Origin: an uncultured Prevotellaceae bacterium
Lineage (GTDB): Bacteria; Bacteroidota; Bacteroidia; Bacteroidales; Muribaculaceae
NCBI GenBank assembly: GCA_937916085.1
Contig: CALGGO010000013.1
Span: forward strand, 40,092 to 104,091
DNA length: 64,000 bases
Direction of reading: 5' to 3'
Below, piece after piece: positions 1-7,686 of this stretch. Under the pieces are notes generated by a model that was not told the origin of the DNA, did no database searches, and was given only the letters and a program-made list of their open reading frames with translations. The position numbers and the translations under genes were made by a program. Positions within the stretch are counted from its first letter, which is position 1. Every line of letters begins with the position of its first letter.

Positions 1-295
1 GATGGCCGACGCCTGCGAGGCGGCTACCAAGAGCCTGAGCAATCCCAATGAACAAAACATCACCGAAATGGTAGAAAAGATTGTGGAAGGACAGATTGCC
101 GACGGCATGTTCTACAATGCCCCCATCAGCTACAAGCAAATCACCGAGGTCAAGAAGTGCCTGATAAAACGCCTGCTCACCTTCTATCACACCCGCGTCT
201 CTTACCCCGAAGATGTGAAACCCAACGTGCCAATAGACAACGATGCTACTGGGAGCGAACAAACAACCAGCCAAGCACCTCAACCTGAAACCTAG
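1..295 (+). CDS. C-terminal end of 7TM-HD family phosphohydrolase (partial)
   Basis: The reading frame is open at the left edge, so only about the last 97 residues are present. The segment with QIADGMFYNAPISYKQI followed by KRLLTFYHTRVSYPE resembles the conserved C-terminus of the membrane-anchored HD phosphohydrolases (PgpH-like 7TM-HD proteins) of Bacteroidota, which cleave cyclic dinucleotides. The HD catalytic residues would lie upstream of the window, so activity cannot be judged. The last 20 residues are Thr/Gln/Pro-rich and look like a disordered tail. The stop codon TAG (293-295) lies inside the first CTAG of the repeat array that follows. The family call rests on recognition of the C-terminal pattern. 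Confidence 0.7.
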   Translation, partial: MADACEAATKSLSNPNEQNITEMVEKIVEGQIADGMFYNAPISYKQITEVKKCLIKRLLTFYHTRVSYPEDVKPNVPIDNDATGSEQTTSQAPQPET

Positions 296-388
296 CGAAG
301 CAACAAACTAGCAAGCAAAGCTTGCGGCAAACCAGCGAGCAACGCGAGCGGCAAAACCAGCGAGCGCAGCGAGCGACAAAACTTAATA
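296..388. repeat. Degenerate GC-rich tandem repeat starting at a stop codon
   Basis: About four imperfect units of roughly 24 bp, with cores such as AGCGAGCAACGCGAGCGGC and AGCGAGCGCAGCGAGCGAC. The first unit contains a perfect GCAAGC-AAA-GCTTGC inverted repeat. The array begins at the TAG of the upstream gene and ends just before the next ATG (392). The same family occurs at 39062-39242 and 41401-41462. Confidence 0.85.
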
Positions 389-391
389 AAA

Positions 392-910
392 ATGACATTT
401 TACACTATCTTGCTCATATTAGGAACCATCGGCCTTATTGCGGCTCTGGTACTTGTGATAAAGCCATGGACAGTGGCGGCGATACCTGCCTACGCTGGTT
501 TGTGGCTCCTGCACTTGAGCAAATACACCATGTTCCCCAAGTGGACGTTCATCTTTTATGGCGTAGCCACAGCAATGGTGGTGGGACTGAAATACATCTC
601 TCCAAAAGGTGAGCCCGACGGACGCACCACAGGAAATCTGTACATAGGGCTTGGCGCCATGATGGGATGCCTGCTGGGCATGCTCATCGACGCGCGATTT
701 ATGCTTCTGGGTACCGCCCTCGGAGCGGTGATGGGCGAGGTGGCATTCAGCCGCACGCCTCATGGCAAGTGGCTCATGCTTTCAAAATCCAATTTTATTC
801 AGTACCTTTGCGCCCGAGGATTGCCCGCCATCGTCGCCGTGGCAATGATAGGCGTGGGAATTGAAGGTTTTGTCTATGACATAGCCGATGTGAAACCGAT
901 TTTCTTATAA
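392..910 (+). CDS. Multi-pass inner-membrane protein, DUF456-like (tentative)
   Basis: A 172-residue protein that is almost entirely hydrophobic, with about five predicted membrane segments (around residues 3-22, 27-42, 52-66, 85-115 and 140-160). Glycine-rich stretches (GLGAMMGCLLGM and GTALGAVMGE) suggest tightly packed helices, as in DUF456-type membrane proteins; that family name is a resemblance only. No catalytic motif is visible. It follows the HD-phosphohydrolase in the same orientation, separated only by a short repeat array, and may be cotranscribed. A new repeat array begins right at its TAA stop. Function unknown. Confidence 0.75.
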   Translation: MTFYTILLILGTIGLIAALVLVIKPWTVAAIPAYAGLWLLHLSKYTMFPKWTFIFYGVATAMVVGLKYISPKGEPDGRTTGNLYIGLGAMMGCLLGMLIDARFMLLGTALGAVMGEVAFSRTPHGKWLMLSKSNFIQYLCARGLPAIVAVAMIGVGIEGFVYDIADVKPIFL

Positions 911-975
911 AGTAAGAAGTATAAAGTAAGAAGTATGAAGTAAGAAGTAAAAAGTATAAAGTAAAAAGCAAGAAA
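911..975. repeat. AGTAAGAAGTATAA word-repeat array
   Basis: Tandem variants of AGTAAGAAGTATAA and AGTAAAAAGT immediately after the stop codon at 908-910, which itself reads as part of the first unit (TTATAAAGTAAG). The following 50 bp include CTCGTCAGCTT, the reverse complement of a phrase also seen near 9447 and 44545. Confidence 0.75.
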
Positions 976-1039
976 GACGTTTTGATGGCTACTATTGCCT
1001 CGTTTGCTTGTCAACTCGTCAGCTTAAAAAATAATAGAT

Positions 1040-1756
1040 ATGAACAAAAACAGAATATACATTTCATTAGTGTTGCTCGTGCTCTCGGCAGTGGCCGTGA
1101 ATGCGCAGTATAAATTTAAAGTTACCGAGCTTGATTTCGACAAGATCAAGCAGGAGACCCTCAACCCCAATTCGCGCTACTACTACCCCAAACTCGTGAA
1201 GTCGTTCAAGAGCAACGACACCATCATGAACTTTGAGGCCTATCGCAACCTGTATTACGGCTTCGTGTTCCAAGAGGACTACAACCCTTTCCGCCACAAT
1301 GATTTTGAAGGGAAAGAAGAGGTGGAGGCGCTATACTACAAAAATCCGCCACTGTCGCGCGAGGACTGCGACAAGATAGCGCGATATGCCGAGAGGGCGC
1401 TCGACGACAACCTCTTCGACATCGACCAGCTCAACTACTACATCTATGCCTTGAAAGAGAAGAAGAAATATGCTCGCGCGGCAGTGAGGCAGTACCGCCT
1501 CGACAAACTCATCGCTGCCATCATGTCGAGCGGTCGAGGCACCGAGGATGAGCCGTGGGTGGTGATTTTCCCAGAGCACGAATATGCCATCATCAACTTC
1601 CTGGGATATGTCGCCACCGACCACCAGGAGCTTGACGGAGGCATCGACTGCATCAAGTCGGTGAGCGACAAAGACCCAAAGAAGACCCGTGACTTCTACT
1701 TCGATGTGTCGCAAATGCTCCAAGAGACCGCACGCAAATTCCCCGACGATTTCTAG
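1040..1756 (+). CDS. Secreted DUF4919-type protein
   Basis: A 238-residue protein with an N-terminal signal peptide (hydrophobic segment about residues 6-21 ending VNA-QYKF). The mature part is rich in Tyr, Asp and Glu and contains FEAYRNLYYGFVFQEDYNPF, typical of the Bacteroidota-restricted DUF4919 family of about 200 residues. The rest is predicted alpha-helical (TPR-like stretch around residues 115-165). Probably periplasmic or outer-membrane-associated; no function is established. It stands alone between repeat-rich gaps, in the same direction as the SH3-like gene downstream. The family assignment is from recalled pattern, not a search. Confidence 0.75.
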   Translation: MNKNRIYISLVLLVLSAVAVNAQYKFKVTELDFDKIKQETLNPNSRYYYPKLVKSFKSNDTIMNFEAYRNLYYGFVFQEDYNPFRHNDFEGKEEVEALYYKNPPLSREDCDKIARYAERALDDNLFDIDQLNYYIYALKEKKKYARAAVRQYRLDKLIAAIMSSGRGTEDEPWVVIFPEHEYAIINFLGYVATDHQELDGGIDCIKSVSDKDPKKTRDFYFDVSQMLQETARKFPDDF

Positions 1757-1843
1757 AAAATAAAGGTTATTGGCTAGAGGTTATTGGTTATAGTTTAGAG
1801 AGCAATAAATACTGTTTATAAACCTCAATAAAAAATATCAGTT

Positions 1844-2350
1844 ATGAAAAAAAGTTTCTTATTATTACTTGCCTCCGTGTTGTTGCCCTTTGCAATCAAT
1901 GCACAAGGTGTTTTCATGGCCTATATCGTTGACAATGATGGCCCAATGACCAACATCCGCAATGCGCCACATGGGAAAGTGGTGGATACGCTGCCCACCG
2001 ACAAGTCGCTTGCCGTAACACTGCTGTCGGCAAAGGGAGAATGGTGGAAAATCGACGACGTGGTGGACCAATATGGCGACGACGAGATGGAGTTCGTGCT
2101 CCGCAACTCGAAGACAGGCTACTGGATTCACCGCTCGCTGCTGCAGTTTAGCATTGCTGGCGACCCTAAAGGCGCTCTGCGAGCCACACCATCGGCTAAG
2201 GGAAAAGCCGTAAAAATTACTGGTGAGCCCTATTTTCACCCCATCACCATCAAGGGCAAGTGGCTGAAATGTGTAAGCACCGACGGAAAATGCACCGGAT
2301 GGATTCACCGCGACAGGATTTGCTCTAACCCCCTTACCACTTGTCCGTAG
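1844..2350 (+). CDS. Secreted bacterial SH3-like domain protein
   Basis: A 168-residue protein with a signal peptide (MKKSFLLLLASVLLPFAINA). The pattern TNIRNAPHGKVVDTLP, then GEWWKI and GYWIHRSLL, is that of a bacterial SH3 (SH3b) fold, and a second SH3-like half follows (residues 105-160: LRATPSAKGKAV, KGKWLKCVS, GWIHRD). Such proteins usually sit in the periplasm or on the cell surface and bind peptidoglycan or mediate protein contacts. No hydrolase domain is attached. A strong AT-rich hairpin lies 35 bp downstream. Function beyond the fold is unknown. Confidence 0.75.
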   Translation: MKKSFLLLLASVLLPFAINAQGVFMAYIVDNDGPMTNIRNAPHGKVVDTLPTDKSLAVTLLSAKGEWWKIDDVVDQYGDDEMEFVLRNSKTGYWIHRSLLQFSIAGDPKGALRATPSAKGKAVKITGEPYFHPITIKGKWLKCVSTDGKCTGWIHRDRICSNPLTTCP

Positions 2351-2384
2351 GCAGGAAAGACAAAAAAGTTACGGAAAACAAGAA

Positions 2385-2420
2385 AAAAATCGCAATAAAT
2401 TTGTTTTTATTGCGATTTTT
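2385..2420 (+). terminator. 15-bp perfect inverted repeat, probable terminator
   Basis: The arms AAAAATCGCAATAAA (2385-2399) and TTTATTGCGATTTTT (2406-2420) pair perfectly around a 6-nt loop, ending in a T-run. It lies between the SH3-like gene and the recombinase and probably ends transcription of the former. It also argues against using upstream TTG codons as the recombinase start. Confidence 0.7.
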
Positions 2421-2484
2421 GTCTAACTTAGAGGCGTTATTAAAGAACCTTACCAGCAAACTGAAGTTTCAAGCCCGTCACAGC

Positions 2485-3384
2485 ATGAGCGAAGTCATTG
2501 ATAAATACCTGCAATACATTAAGCTAGAGCTGAATCTCTCGCGGCACACTCAGGTGGCCTACGGCAACGACCTGCGCCAGTGGGAGGCATTCCTCACGCA
2601 GGGCGGCACCGATCTTGACGTGACGAGCGTCACCACAAGCGACATACGCGCATGGATGCTGCACTTGAGCAACGAGGGCGACGGCTCACGCACGCTGCGC
2701 CGCAAGCTGCAGGCGGTAAGGGCGCTCTACAAGTGGCTCATGATTAATGGAGAGGTGACACAGAACCCCGCCGCCGAGGTAGAAATGGCACATATTCCCA
2801 AACGACTGCCACAAATGGTAAGAGAGAGCAGCGTTGACTCTGTCATCGACAACTACATCGATGAGAACGACTTCGACGAAGTGCGCAATCGCCTCATTGT
2901 GATGATGTTGTATGAGACAGGGATGCGACGCGACGAGCTAATAGGGCTACTTGACCACAACGTGGATACTGCCAAAGGTGAGCTAAAGGTTCACGGCAAG
3001 CGCGACAAAGACCGCATCATCCCCTTTGGCACAGAACTTGCACAGTGCATTGACAGCTACCGCGAGTTTCGTGACAAGGTGACCACCTGTGGCGACCGAT
3101 TCTTTGTAAGGAGCAACGGAGAGCCACTATATCCCATGCTCGTCTATAGAGTGGTGAAACGCCAGCTCGGCGAGGCGGGAGTCACCAGCAAGCGCAGCCC
3201 GCACGTGCTACGGCACACCTTCGCCACCGCCATGCTCAACAACGGCGCCTCGCTCAACAGCGTCAAGGAGCTGCTGGGCCACGAGTCGCTGGCAACGACT
3301 CAAATCTACACACATGTGACTTTTAGTGAATTGAAAAAAAATTATAAACTCGCCCATCCCAGGGCACTTAAAAAAGGAGGCTAA
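2485..3384 (+). CDS. xerC: Tyrosine recombinase of the XerC/XerD type
   Basis: A 299-residue protein with the full tyrosine-recombinase catalytic set: R148 (TGMRRDEL), K172 (GKRDKDR), H240 and R243 (HVLRHTF), H266 (LLGHESL) and nucleophile Y275 (QIYTHV). The N-terminal SAM-like DNA-binding domain spans about residues 1-90. The length fits chromosomal Xer proteins that resolve dimers at dif, not phage integrases. The ATG at 2485 starts the usual Xer N-terminus (MSEVIDKYLQYI); the longer frame beginning at TTG 2341 would run through the terminator. It is followed 1 nt later by hpf, a linkage known in Bacteroidota. XerC versus XerD is not decided. Confidence 0.9.
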   Translation: MSEVIDKYLQYIKLELNLSRHTQVAYGNDLRQWEAFLTQGGTDLDVTSVTTSDIRAWMLHLSNEGDGSRTLRRKLQAVRALYKWLMINGEVTQNPAAEVEMAHIPKRLPQMVRESSVDSVIDNYIDENDFDEVRNRLIVMMLYETGMRRDELIGLLDHNVDTAKGELKVHGKRDKDRIIPFGTELAQCIDSYREFRDKVTTCGDRFFVRSNGEPLYPMLVYRVVKRQLGEAGVTSKRSPHVLRHTFATAMLNNGASLNSVKELLGHESLATTQIYTHVTFSELKKNYKLAHPRALKKGG

Positions 3385-3385
3385 T

Positions 3386-3679
3386 ATGGAAATTAAAGTA
3401 AAAGCCATTCATTTTGATGCAACCGAGAAATTAGAGCAGTTTATCAACAAGAAAGTTGACAAGCTAGTGAAGCATCATGAGGAAATCACCAATGCTGAGG
3501 TGACTTTGAAAGTTGTTAAACCCGAGACAGCGATGAACAAGGAGGCTAGCATCAAGCTCGCCATGCCACGCACCGAAGACCTCTTTGCCAACAAGGTCGC
3601 CGATACCTTTGAAGAGGCTGTAGATCTCGCTGTAGATGCCCTCAAGCGACAACTCGAGAAAACCAAGAAAGAGAAATAA
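3386..3679 (+). CDS. hpf: Ribosome hibernation-promoting factor (HPF/RaiA family, short form)
   Basis: A 97-residue protein of the S30AE/HPF family. Features: N-terminal MEIKVKAIHFDATEKLEQFI, a lysine-rich helix (NKKVDKLVKHHEEI), and the second helix DTFEEAVDLAVDALKRQLEK near the C-terminus. Short HPF binds the 30S subunit near the decoding centre and promotes 100S dimers or inactive 70S in stationary phase. The start is 1 nt after the recombinase stop, so the two are almost certainly cotranscribed. No tRNA genes or tuf follow, unlike the arrangement I recall from Bacteroides. Confidence 0.92.
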   Translation: MEIKVKAIHFDATEKLEQFINKKVDKLVKHHEEITNAEVTLKVVKPETAMNKEASIKLAMPRTEDLFANKVADTFEEAVDLAVDALKRQLEKTKKEK

Positions 3680-3741
3680 TCATTCAAGTTTCACAGAAAC
3701 TTGAAGGTTAGAGGTTAGATAGTGTTTAGAGAGTAAAACTT

Positions 3742-3794
3742 GTGTAAACCGAGAGCAGCATCATGCCTGCATGAACATTGCGAGGTGTAGCCAA
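3742..3794 (+). repeat. Hairpin repeat element A (GTGYAAACCGAG family)
   Basis: Starts GTGTAAACCGAGAG, contains a small hairpin (TCATG-CCTG-CATGA, 3761-3774) and ends CGAGGTGTAGCCAA (3781-3794). The same order of conserved ends around a different hairpin is found at 58827-58882 (GTGCAAACCGAG and CGAGGTGCCGCCTA). It is probably a dispersed non-coding element. Confidence 0.6.
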
Positions 3795-3912
3795 GTTAAT
3801 AAAATATAGAGCAAGATCTCTCTATTCTATCACAAGTCCTAACACTCACAACAAATATTTTTAGACTTTCTTTCAACTCACCACAACGCGTGAGATACAC
3901 AAGAAGAAAAAC

Positions 3913-3952
3913 AAGGAGCTCCGCCACCCAAGGCGCAGCTCCTTAGTTTTTT
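3913..3952 (+). terminator. Rho-independent terminator
   Basis: Stem AAGGAGCT (3913-3920) with AGCTCCTT (3937-3944), continued by an inner CGCC/GGCG pairing around ACCCAA, followed by AGTTTTTT. It is 230 nt beyond hpf, so it may end a long hpf 3' UTR or an unannotated short transcript. Confidence 0.8.
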
Positions 3953-4027
3953 GCCACCCATGTCCTGTCAAACGATCAGAAACGACGACTGCTTGTGTGA
4001 GATTAGGGTTTATTGTCCTTTATTTTC

Positions 4028-4168
4028 TCAGCCGGAGGCTGACCGCTGAGTAACAGTACCGCTGTCGTAGCGAGCGACAGCGAGTGGAGATAGCGGCACT
4101 GGGGGTAGTGCGACAATCCTGATTGCTCAGCCGGAGGCTGAGCAGTCAGGAGGTCAGCCTTCGGCTGG
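4028..4168. other. Structured gene-free region with nested hairpins
   Basis: Within the 620-nt gap between hpf and mfd there are four consecutive inverted repeats: TCAGCC-GGA-GGCTGA (4028-4042), GCTGTCG-TAGCGAG-CGACAGC (4061-4081) nested inside a near-complementary AGTACCGCT/AGCGGCACT pair, GCTCAGCC-GGA-GGCTGAGC (4125-4143), and CAGCC-TTC-GGCTG just downstream. No ORF of note is present. It could be a REP-like element or a structured RNA; I see no recognised riboswitch. Confidence 0.5.
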
Positions 4169-4302
4169 CAATTATGAAATCGTTCCTAAAAAACGTCTGG
4201 CAACTCTTGCGACGATTGTCAGTAATCACCAAAAGCCGAATGGCTTGAGGTCAGAATCTAATGAAATTGTTAGCAATTGTGATTAATTGTTTGACAAAAA
4301 AA

Positions 4303-7300
4303 TCACAACGCGTCCATTGCGGTGATGATGTGGAGGATGTCGAGGGCTTGGTGGACGGTGTTGACATTGGCGATGATGATTGAGCGCTTGTTGTTTTTCT
4401 CACGTAGCTGGCAGCGTTGCGGGTTCTGCTGGATGTAGTTGATGATGCGTCCGAAGGCTCGCGAGTTATAGTATGCCTTGTTCTCCTCACCGACGAAATA
4501 GGCGTACATCTGCCCCTTCATCAAAGCGATTTTCTCTATGCCAAGTCGCCGTGCAGTGCGTCGCAGTGGCACGATGCGTATCAGTTCCTTGCCCACGTCG
4601 GGAATCTCGCCGAAGCGGTCATGCAGACGTTCCTCGAAGTCGTCAACGTCGCACTGACTCTCCATGTTGTCGAGCTCGCGGTAGAGCGAGATGCGCTCAT
4701 TCTCCTGCGGCACATAATCAGATGGAAACATGAGCGTGAGGTCGGTGTCGATGACGCAGTCGGCGGCAAATTCCACCTCACCGTCACCACCAATCGCCAT
4801 TTCGTCTTGAGCCTGCTCCATGTAAGTGTCGGCAAACTCCTCGGTCTTCAACTCCAACACCGCCTCCTTGAGGATTTTTTGATAGGTTTCAAAGCCGAGG
4901 TCGGCGATAAAGCCGCTTTGCTCTGCTCCGAGCAAGTTTCCGGCACCGCGAATGTCGAGGTCCTGCATGGCAATGTGGATGCCGGCTCCCAGGTCGCTGA
5001 AGCTCTCAATTGCCTGTAGCCTGCGCCTCGCTACCGACGTGAGCGGCACTCCAGGCGGCACGAGCAAGTAGCAGAACGCCTTGCGGTTGCTTCGCCCCAC
5101 CCTGCCGCGAAGCTGATGCAGGTCGCTAAGGCCGTAGTTCTGGGCGTTGTTGATGATGATAGTGTTCACATTAGGCATATCGATGCCACTCTCGATGATG
5201 GTTGTCGCCAGCAGCACGTCGTAGTCGTGGTTGGTGAAATCGATGATGCGCTGTTCCAGCTGCTCGGGCGGCATCTGGCCATGAGCGATTACCACGCGCG
5301 CGTCGGGCACGAGGCGGTTAATCATCGCATTGAGGTTATAGAGCGGCTCAATGCGGTTGTTCACAAAGAACACCTGACCGTTGCGCGAGAGTTCAAAGTT
5401 TATAGCCTCCTTCACCACATCATCCTCGAGCGCGTTGATGCTGGTGAGGATGGGATAGCGGTTGGCAGGCGGAGTGTTGATGGTGCTCAGGTCGCGCGCT
5501 CCCATAAGCGAGAACTGCAAGGTGCGTGGGATGGGTGTAGCGCTCATCGTGAGAGTATCTACATTCACTTTTAGCTGCTTGAGCTTGTCTTTGACAGCAA
5601 CACCAAACTTCTGCTCTTCATCAACTACCAGCAAGCCCAAATCTTTGAATTTCACCGTCTTGCCAATGAGTTTATGAGTGCCTATGATGATGTCGATCTT
5701 ACCCTCGGCGAGGTCGGCGAGAATTTGCTTCACATCCTTTGGCTTGCGTGCTCGGCTCAGGTAGTCGATGCGCACGGGGAAGTCCTTGAGGCGGTCGCTG
5801 AAGGTGTTGTAGTGCTGGAACGCCAGCACGGTGGTGGGCACGAGCACGGCGGTCTGCTTGCCATCGACGGCGGCTTTAAAGGCGGCGCGTATCGCCACCT
5901 CGGTCTTGCCGAAGCCCACATCGCCACACACCAAGCGGTCCATAGGCTTGTCGCGCTCCATGTCGGCCTTCACGGCTTGCGATGCCAAGAGTTGGTCGGG
6001 GGTGTCCTCATAGATGAACGACGCCTCCAGTTCCTGCTGTAAGTAGCCGTCGGGCGAGAACGCAAAGCCCTTCTCCTCACGCCGCTGAGCGTAGAGCTTG
6101 ATAAGGTCACGGGCGATGTCCTTGAGGCGACCCTTTGTGCGGCTTTTGATGGTCTGCCACTTGCCTGTGCCCAGCTTGCTGAGCTTGGGCGGCACACCTT
6201 CTTTGCCGCGATATTTCGAGAGTTTGTGCAGGGCATGAATCGAGACGAAAATCACATCGCCATTAAGGTATGACAACTTTATCATCTCCTGCATAGTGCC
6301 GTTGAGACGGGTGCGCAGCAGCCCCTCGAAACGCCCTATGCCGTGGTCTTCATGCACGATGAAGTCGCCAGTCTCTATCTGGTTCAACTCCTTGAGTGAC
6401 AGTGCCAGTTTGCCCGACCTTGCCCGCTCGCTCTTAAGGTTGTACTTGTGGAAACGGTCAAAAATCTGGTGGTCGGTGAAGACGCACATCTTGCGGTCGT
6501 CATCGACGAAACCCTCGTGCAGAGTCTTGCTCACGGGAGTAAACACAATCTCGTCGTGACGGTCGTCGAAGATGACGCGCAAGCGCTCAATCTGCTTCTC
6601 GCTGTCGCTCAAAATATATAATGTGTAGCCACGTTCAAGGAAATCGGTGAACGAATGGCTGATAAGGTCAAAATTCTTGTGATAGATGCCTTGTGGTGAG
6701 CAGTGCAGCGAGAGTTTGGCATTGCCACTGGCTTGACTCTCACCGCAATAGAACTCTAGTCGCCGCATGGCATTGAGTGTGGTGAGGAACTGTGGCACAT
6801 CCACCACCTTGAGCATAGCCTCGTGGTCGCACTCCTGCGCCTCGAGCGCGCTCTGGCTCATCGTCTCCTTGCCTATCGCCTCCACACGCTGCCTGAGCCA
6901 GTTGATGTCGCGCACCAGCAGCGTCACCTCGCTGCCCACAAAGTCGAGCAGCGACACTCCAGCACCCACCGCCTGCGACGACGTGTTGTTGATTATGCTC
7001 ACGCTCTCCAGTCGCTCCTGCGACAACTGTGTCTCCACATTGAAGGTGCGCATGCTGTCAATCTCATCGCCAAAGAAGTCGATGCGGTAAGGGTACTCGT
7101 TGCTGTAGGAGAACACATCGAGGATAGAGCCACGCACCGAGAACTGGCCTGGCTCATACACATAATCAACCTCCTGAAACCCCAGCTCACGCAGCCGCAC
7201 CGACACCTGTGTCAAGTCCTCCTCCTTGCCCACCTCAAGGGTGACAGTGCATTTCTCAATGCTCTCTCGTGGCACCACCTTCTCGGCAAGCGCCTCGGGA

Positions 7301-7686
7301 TAGGTCACCACCCATCGCAGGTCGCCGTCGGTGTGCCAGCGGTTGAGGACCTCGGTGCGCAGAATCTCCTGCGGGGCATCGACCTGACCATACTTGATGT
7401 CGCGCTTGTAGCCCGAAGGGAACATAAGCACCTGCGCTTCGCCGGTGAGCTGGCACAGGTCGTGATAGATATAGCCCGCCTCGTCGAGGTCGTTGGCAAT
7501 GATAAGATAGGGTGCAGCGCCTTTGGGCAACGCCGTGAACAGCATCGCCGCTGCCGAGCCAGCAAGTCCGTCAACCACCATCACGCGGTTGGACTTGCCG
7601 TTCACCAAGCGCTTGAGTGCCGCTCGCTGCGCTGTGGTGAAGAGCAACTCGCTCAGCTCACTGAGTAGAAGTGGCGCAGGCTTCAC
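4303..7686 (-). CDS. mfd: Transcription-repair coupling factor Mfd
   Basis: A 1127-residue SF2 translocase that removes RNA polymerase stalled at lesions and recruits UvrA. In order: UvrB-like N-terminal modules (1-350), the RNA-polymerase-interaction region (around 440-520, HEDHGIGRFEGL), helicase lobes with Walker A near 588 (CGDVGFGKTE), DEEQ box near 687 and motif VI (QLRGRVGRSNR), then the C-terminal UvrA-binding domain. The length is normal. The start is a GTG that overlaps the TGA of the upstream protease gene (GTGA, 7683-7686), indicating translational coupling. Confidence 0.96.
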   Translation of the reverse strand: MKPAPLLLSELSELLFTTAQRAALKRLVNGKSNRVMVVDGLAGSAAAMLFTALPKGAAPYLIIANDLDEAGYIYHDLCQLTGEAQVLMFPSGYKRDIKYGQVDAPQEILRTEVLNRWHTDGDLRWVVTYPEALAEKVVPRESIEKCTVTLEVGKEEDLTQVSVRLRELGFQEVDYVYEPGQFSVRGSILDVFSYSNEYPYRIDFFGDEIDSMRTFNVETQLSQERLESVSIINNTSSQAVGAGVSLLDFVGSEVTLLVRDINWLRQRVEAIGKETMSQSALEAQECDHEAMLKVVDVPQFLTTLNAMRRLEFYCGESQASGNAKLSLHCSPQGIYHKNFDLISHSFTDFLERGYTLYILSDSEKQIERLRVIFDDRHDEIVFTPVSKTLHEGFVDDDRKMCVFTDHQIFDRFHKYNLKSERARSGKLALSLKELNQIETGDFIVHEDHGIGRFEGLLRTRLNGTMQEMIKLSYLNGDVIFVSIHALHKLSKYRGKEGVPPKLSKLGTGKWQTIKSRTKGRLKDIARDLIKLYAQRREEKGFAFSPDGYLQQELEASFIYEDTPDQLLASQAVKADMERDKPMDRLVCGDVGFGKTEVAIRAAFKAAVDGKQTAVLVPTTVLAFQHYNTFSDRLKDFPVRIDYLSRARKPKDVKQILADLAEGKIDIIIGTHKLIGKTVKFKDLGLLVVDEEQKFGVAVKDKLKQLKVNVDTLTMSATPIPRTLQFSLMGARDLSTINTPPANRYPILTSINALEDDVVKEAINFELSRNGQVFFVNNRIEPLYNLNAMINRLVPDARVVIAHGQMPPEQLEQRIIDFTNHDYDVLLATTIIESGIDMPNVNTIIINNAQNYGLSDLHQLRGRVGRSNRKAFCYLLVPPGVPLTSVARRRLQAIESFSDLGAGIHIAMQDLDIRGAGNLLGAEQSGFIADLGFETYQKILKEAVLELKTEEFADTYMEQAQDEMAIGGDGEVEFAADCVIDTDLTLMFPSDYVPQENERISLYRELDNMESQCDVDDFEERLHDRFGEIPDVGKELIRIVPLRRTARRLGIEKIALMKGQMYAYFVGEENKAYYNSRAFGRIINYIQQNPQRCQLREKNNKRSIIIANVNTVHQALDILHIITAMDAL

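Noticed and set aside
2341..2484. N-terminal extension of the Xer recombinase from TTG 2341
   Set aside because: It would translate through a 15-bp perfect hairpin and overlap the upstream gene; the ATG at 2485 gives the normal Xer N-terminus and length.
2485..3384. Integrase of a mobile element
   Set aside because: Length, motif set and linkage to hpf point to a chromosomal Xer protein; no attachment-site duplications or phage genes are nearby.
3775..3800. tRNA-like 5' end (GCGAGGTGTAGCCAAGTT)
   Set aside because: No anticodon or T-arm follows; the segment is the conserved end of hairpin element A.
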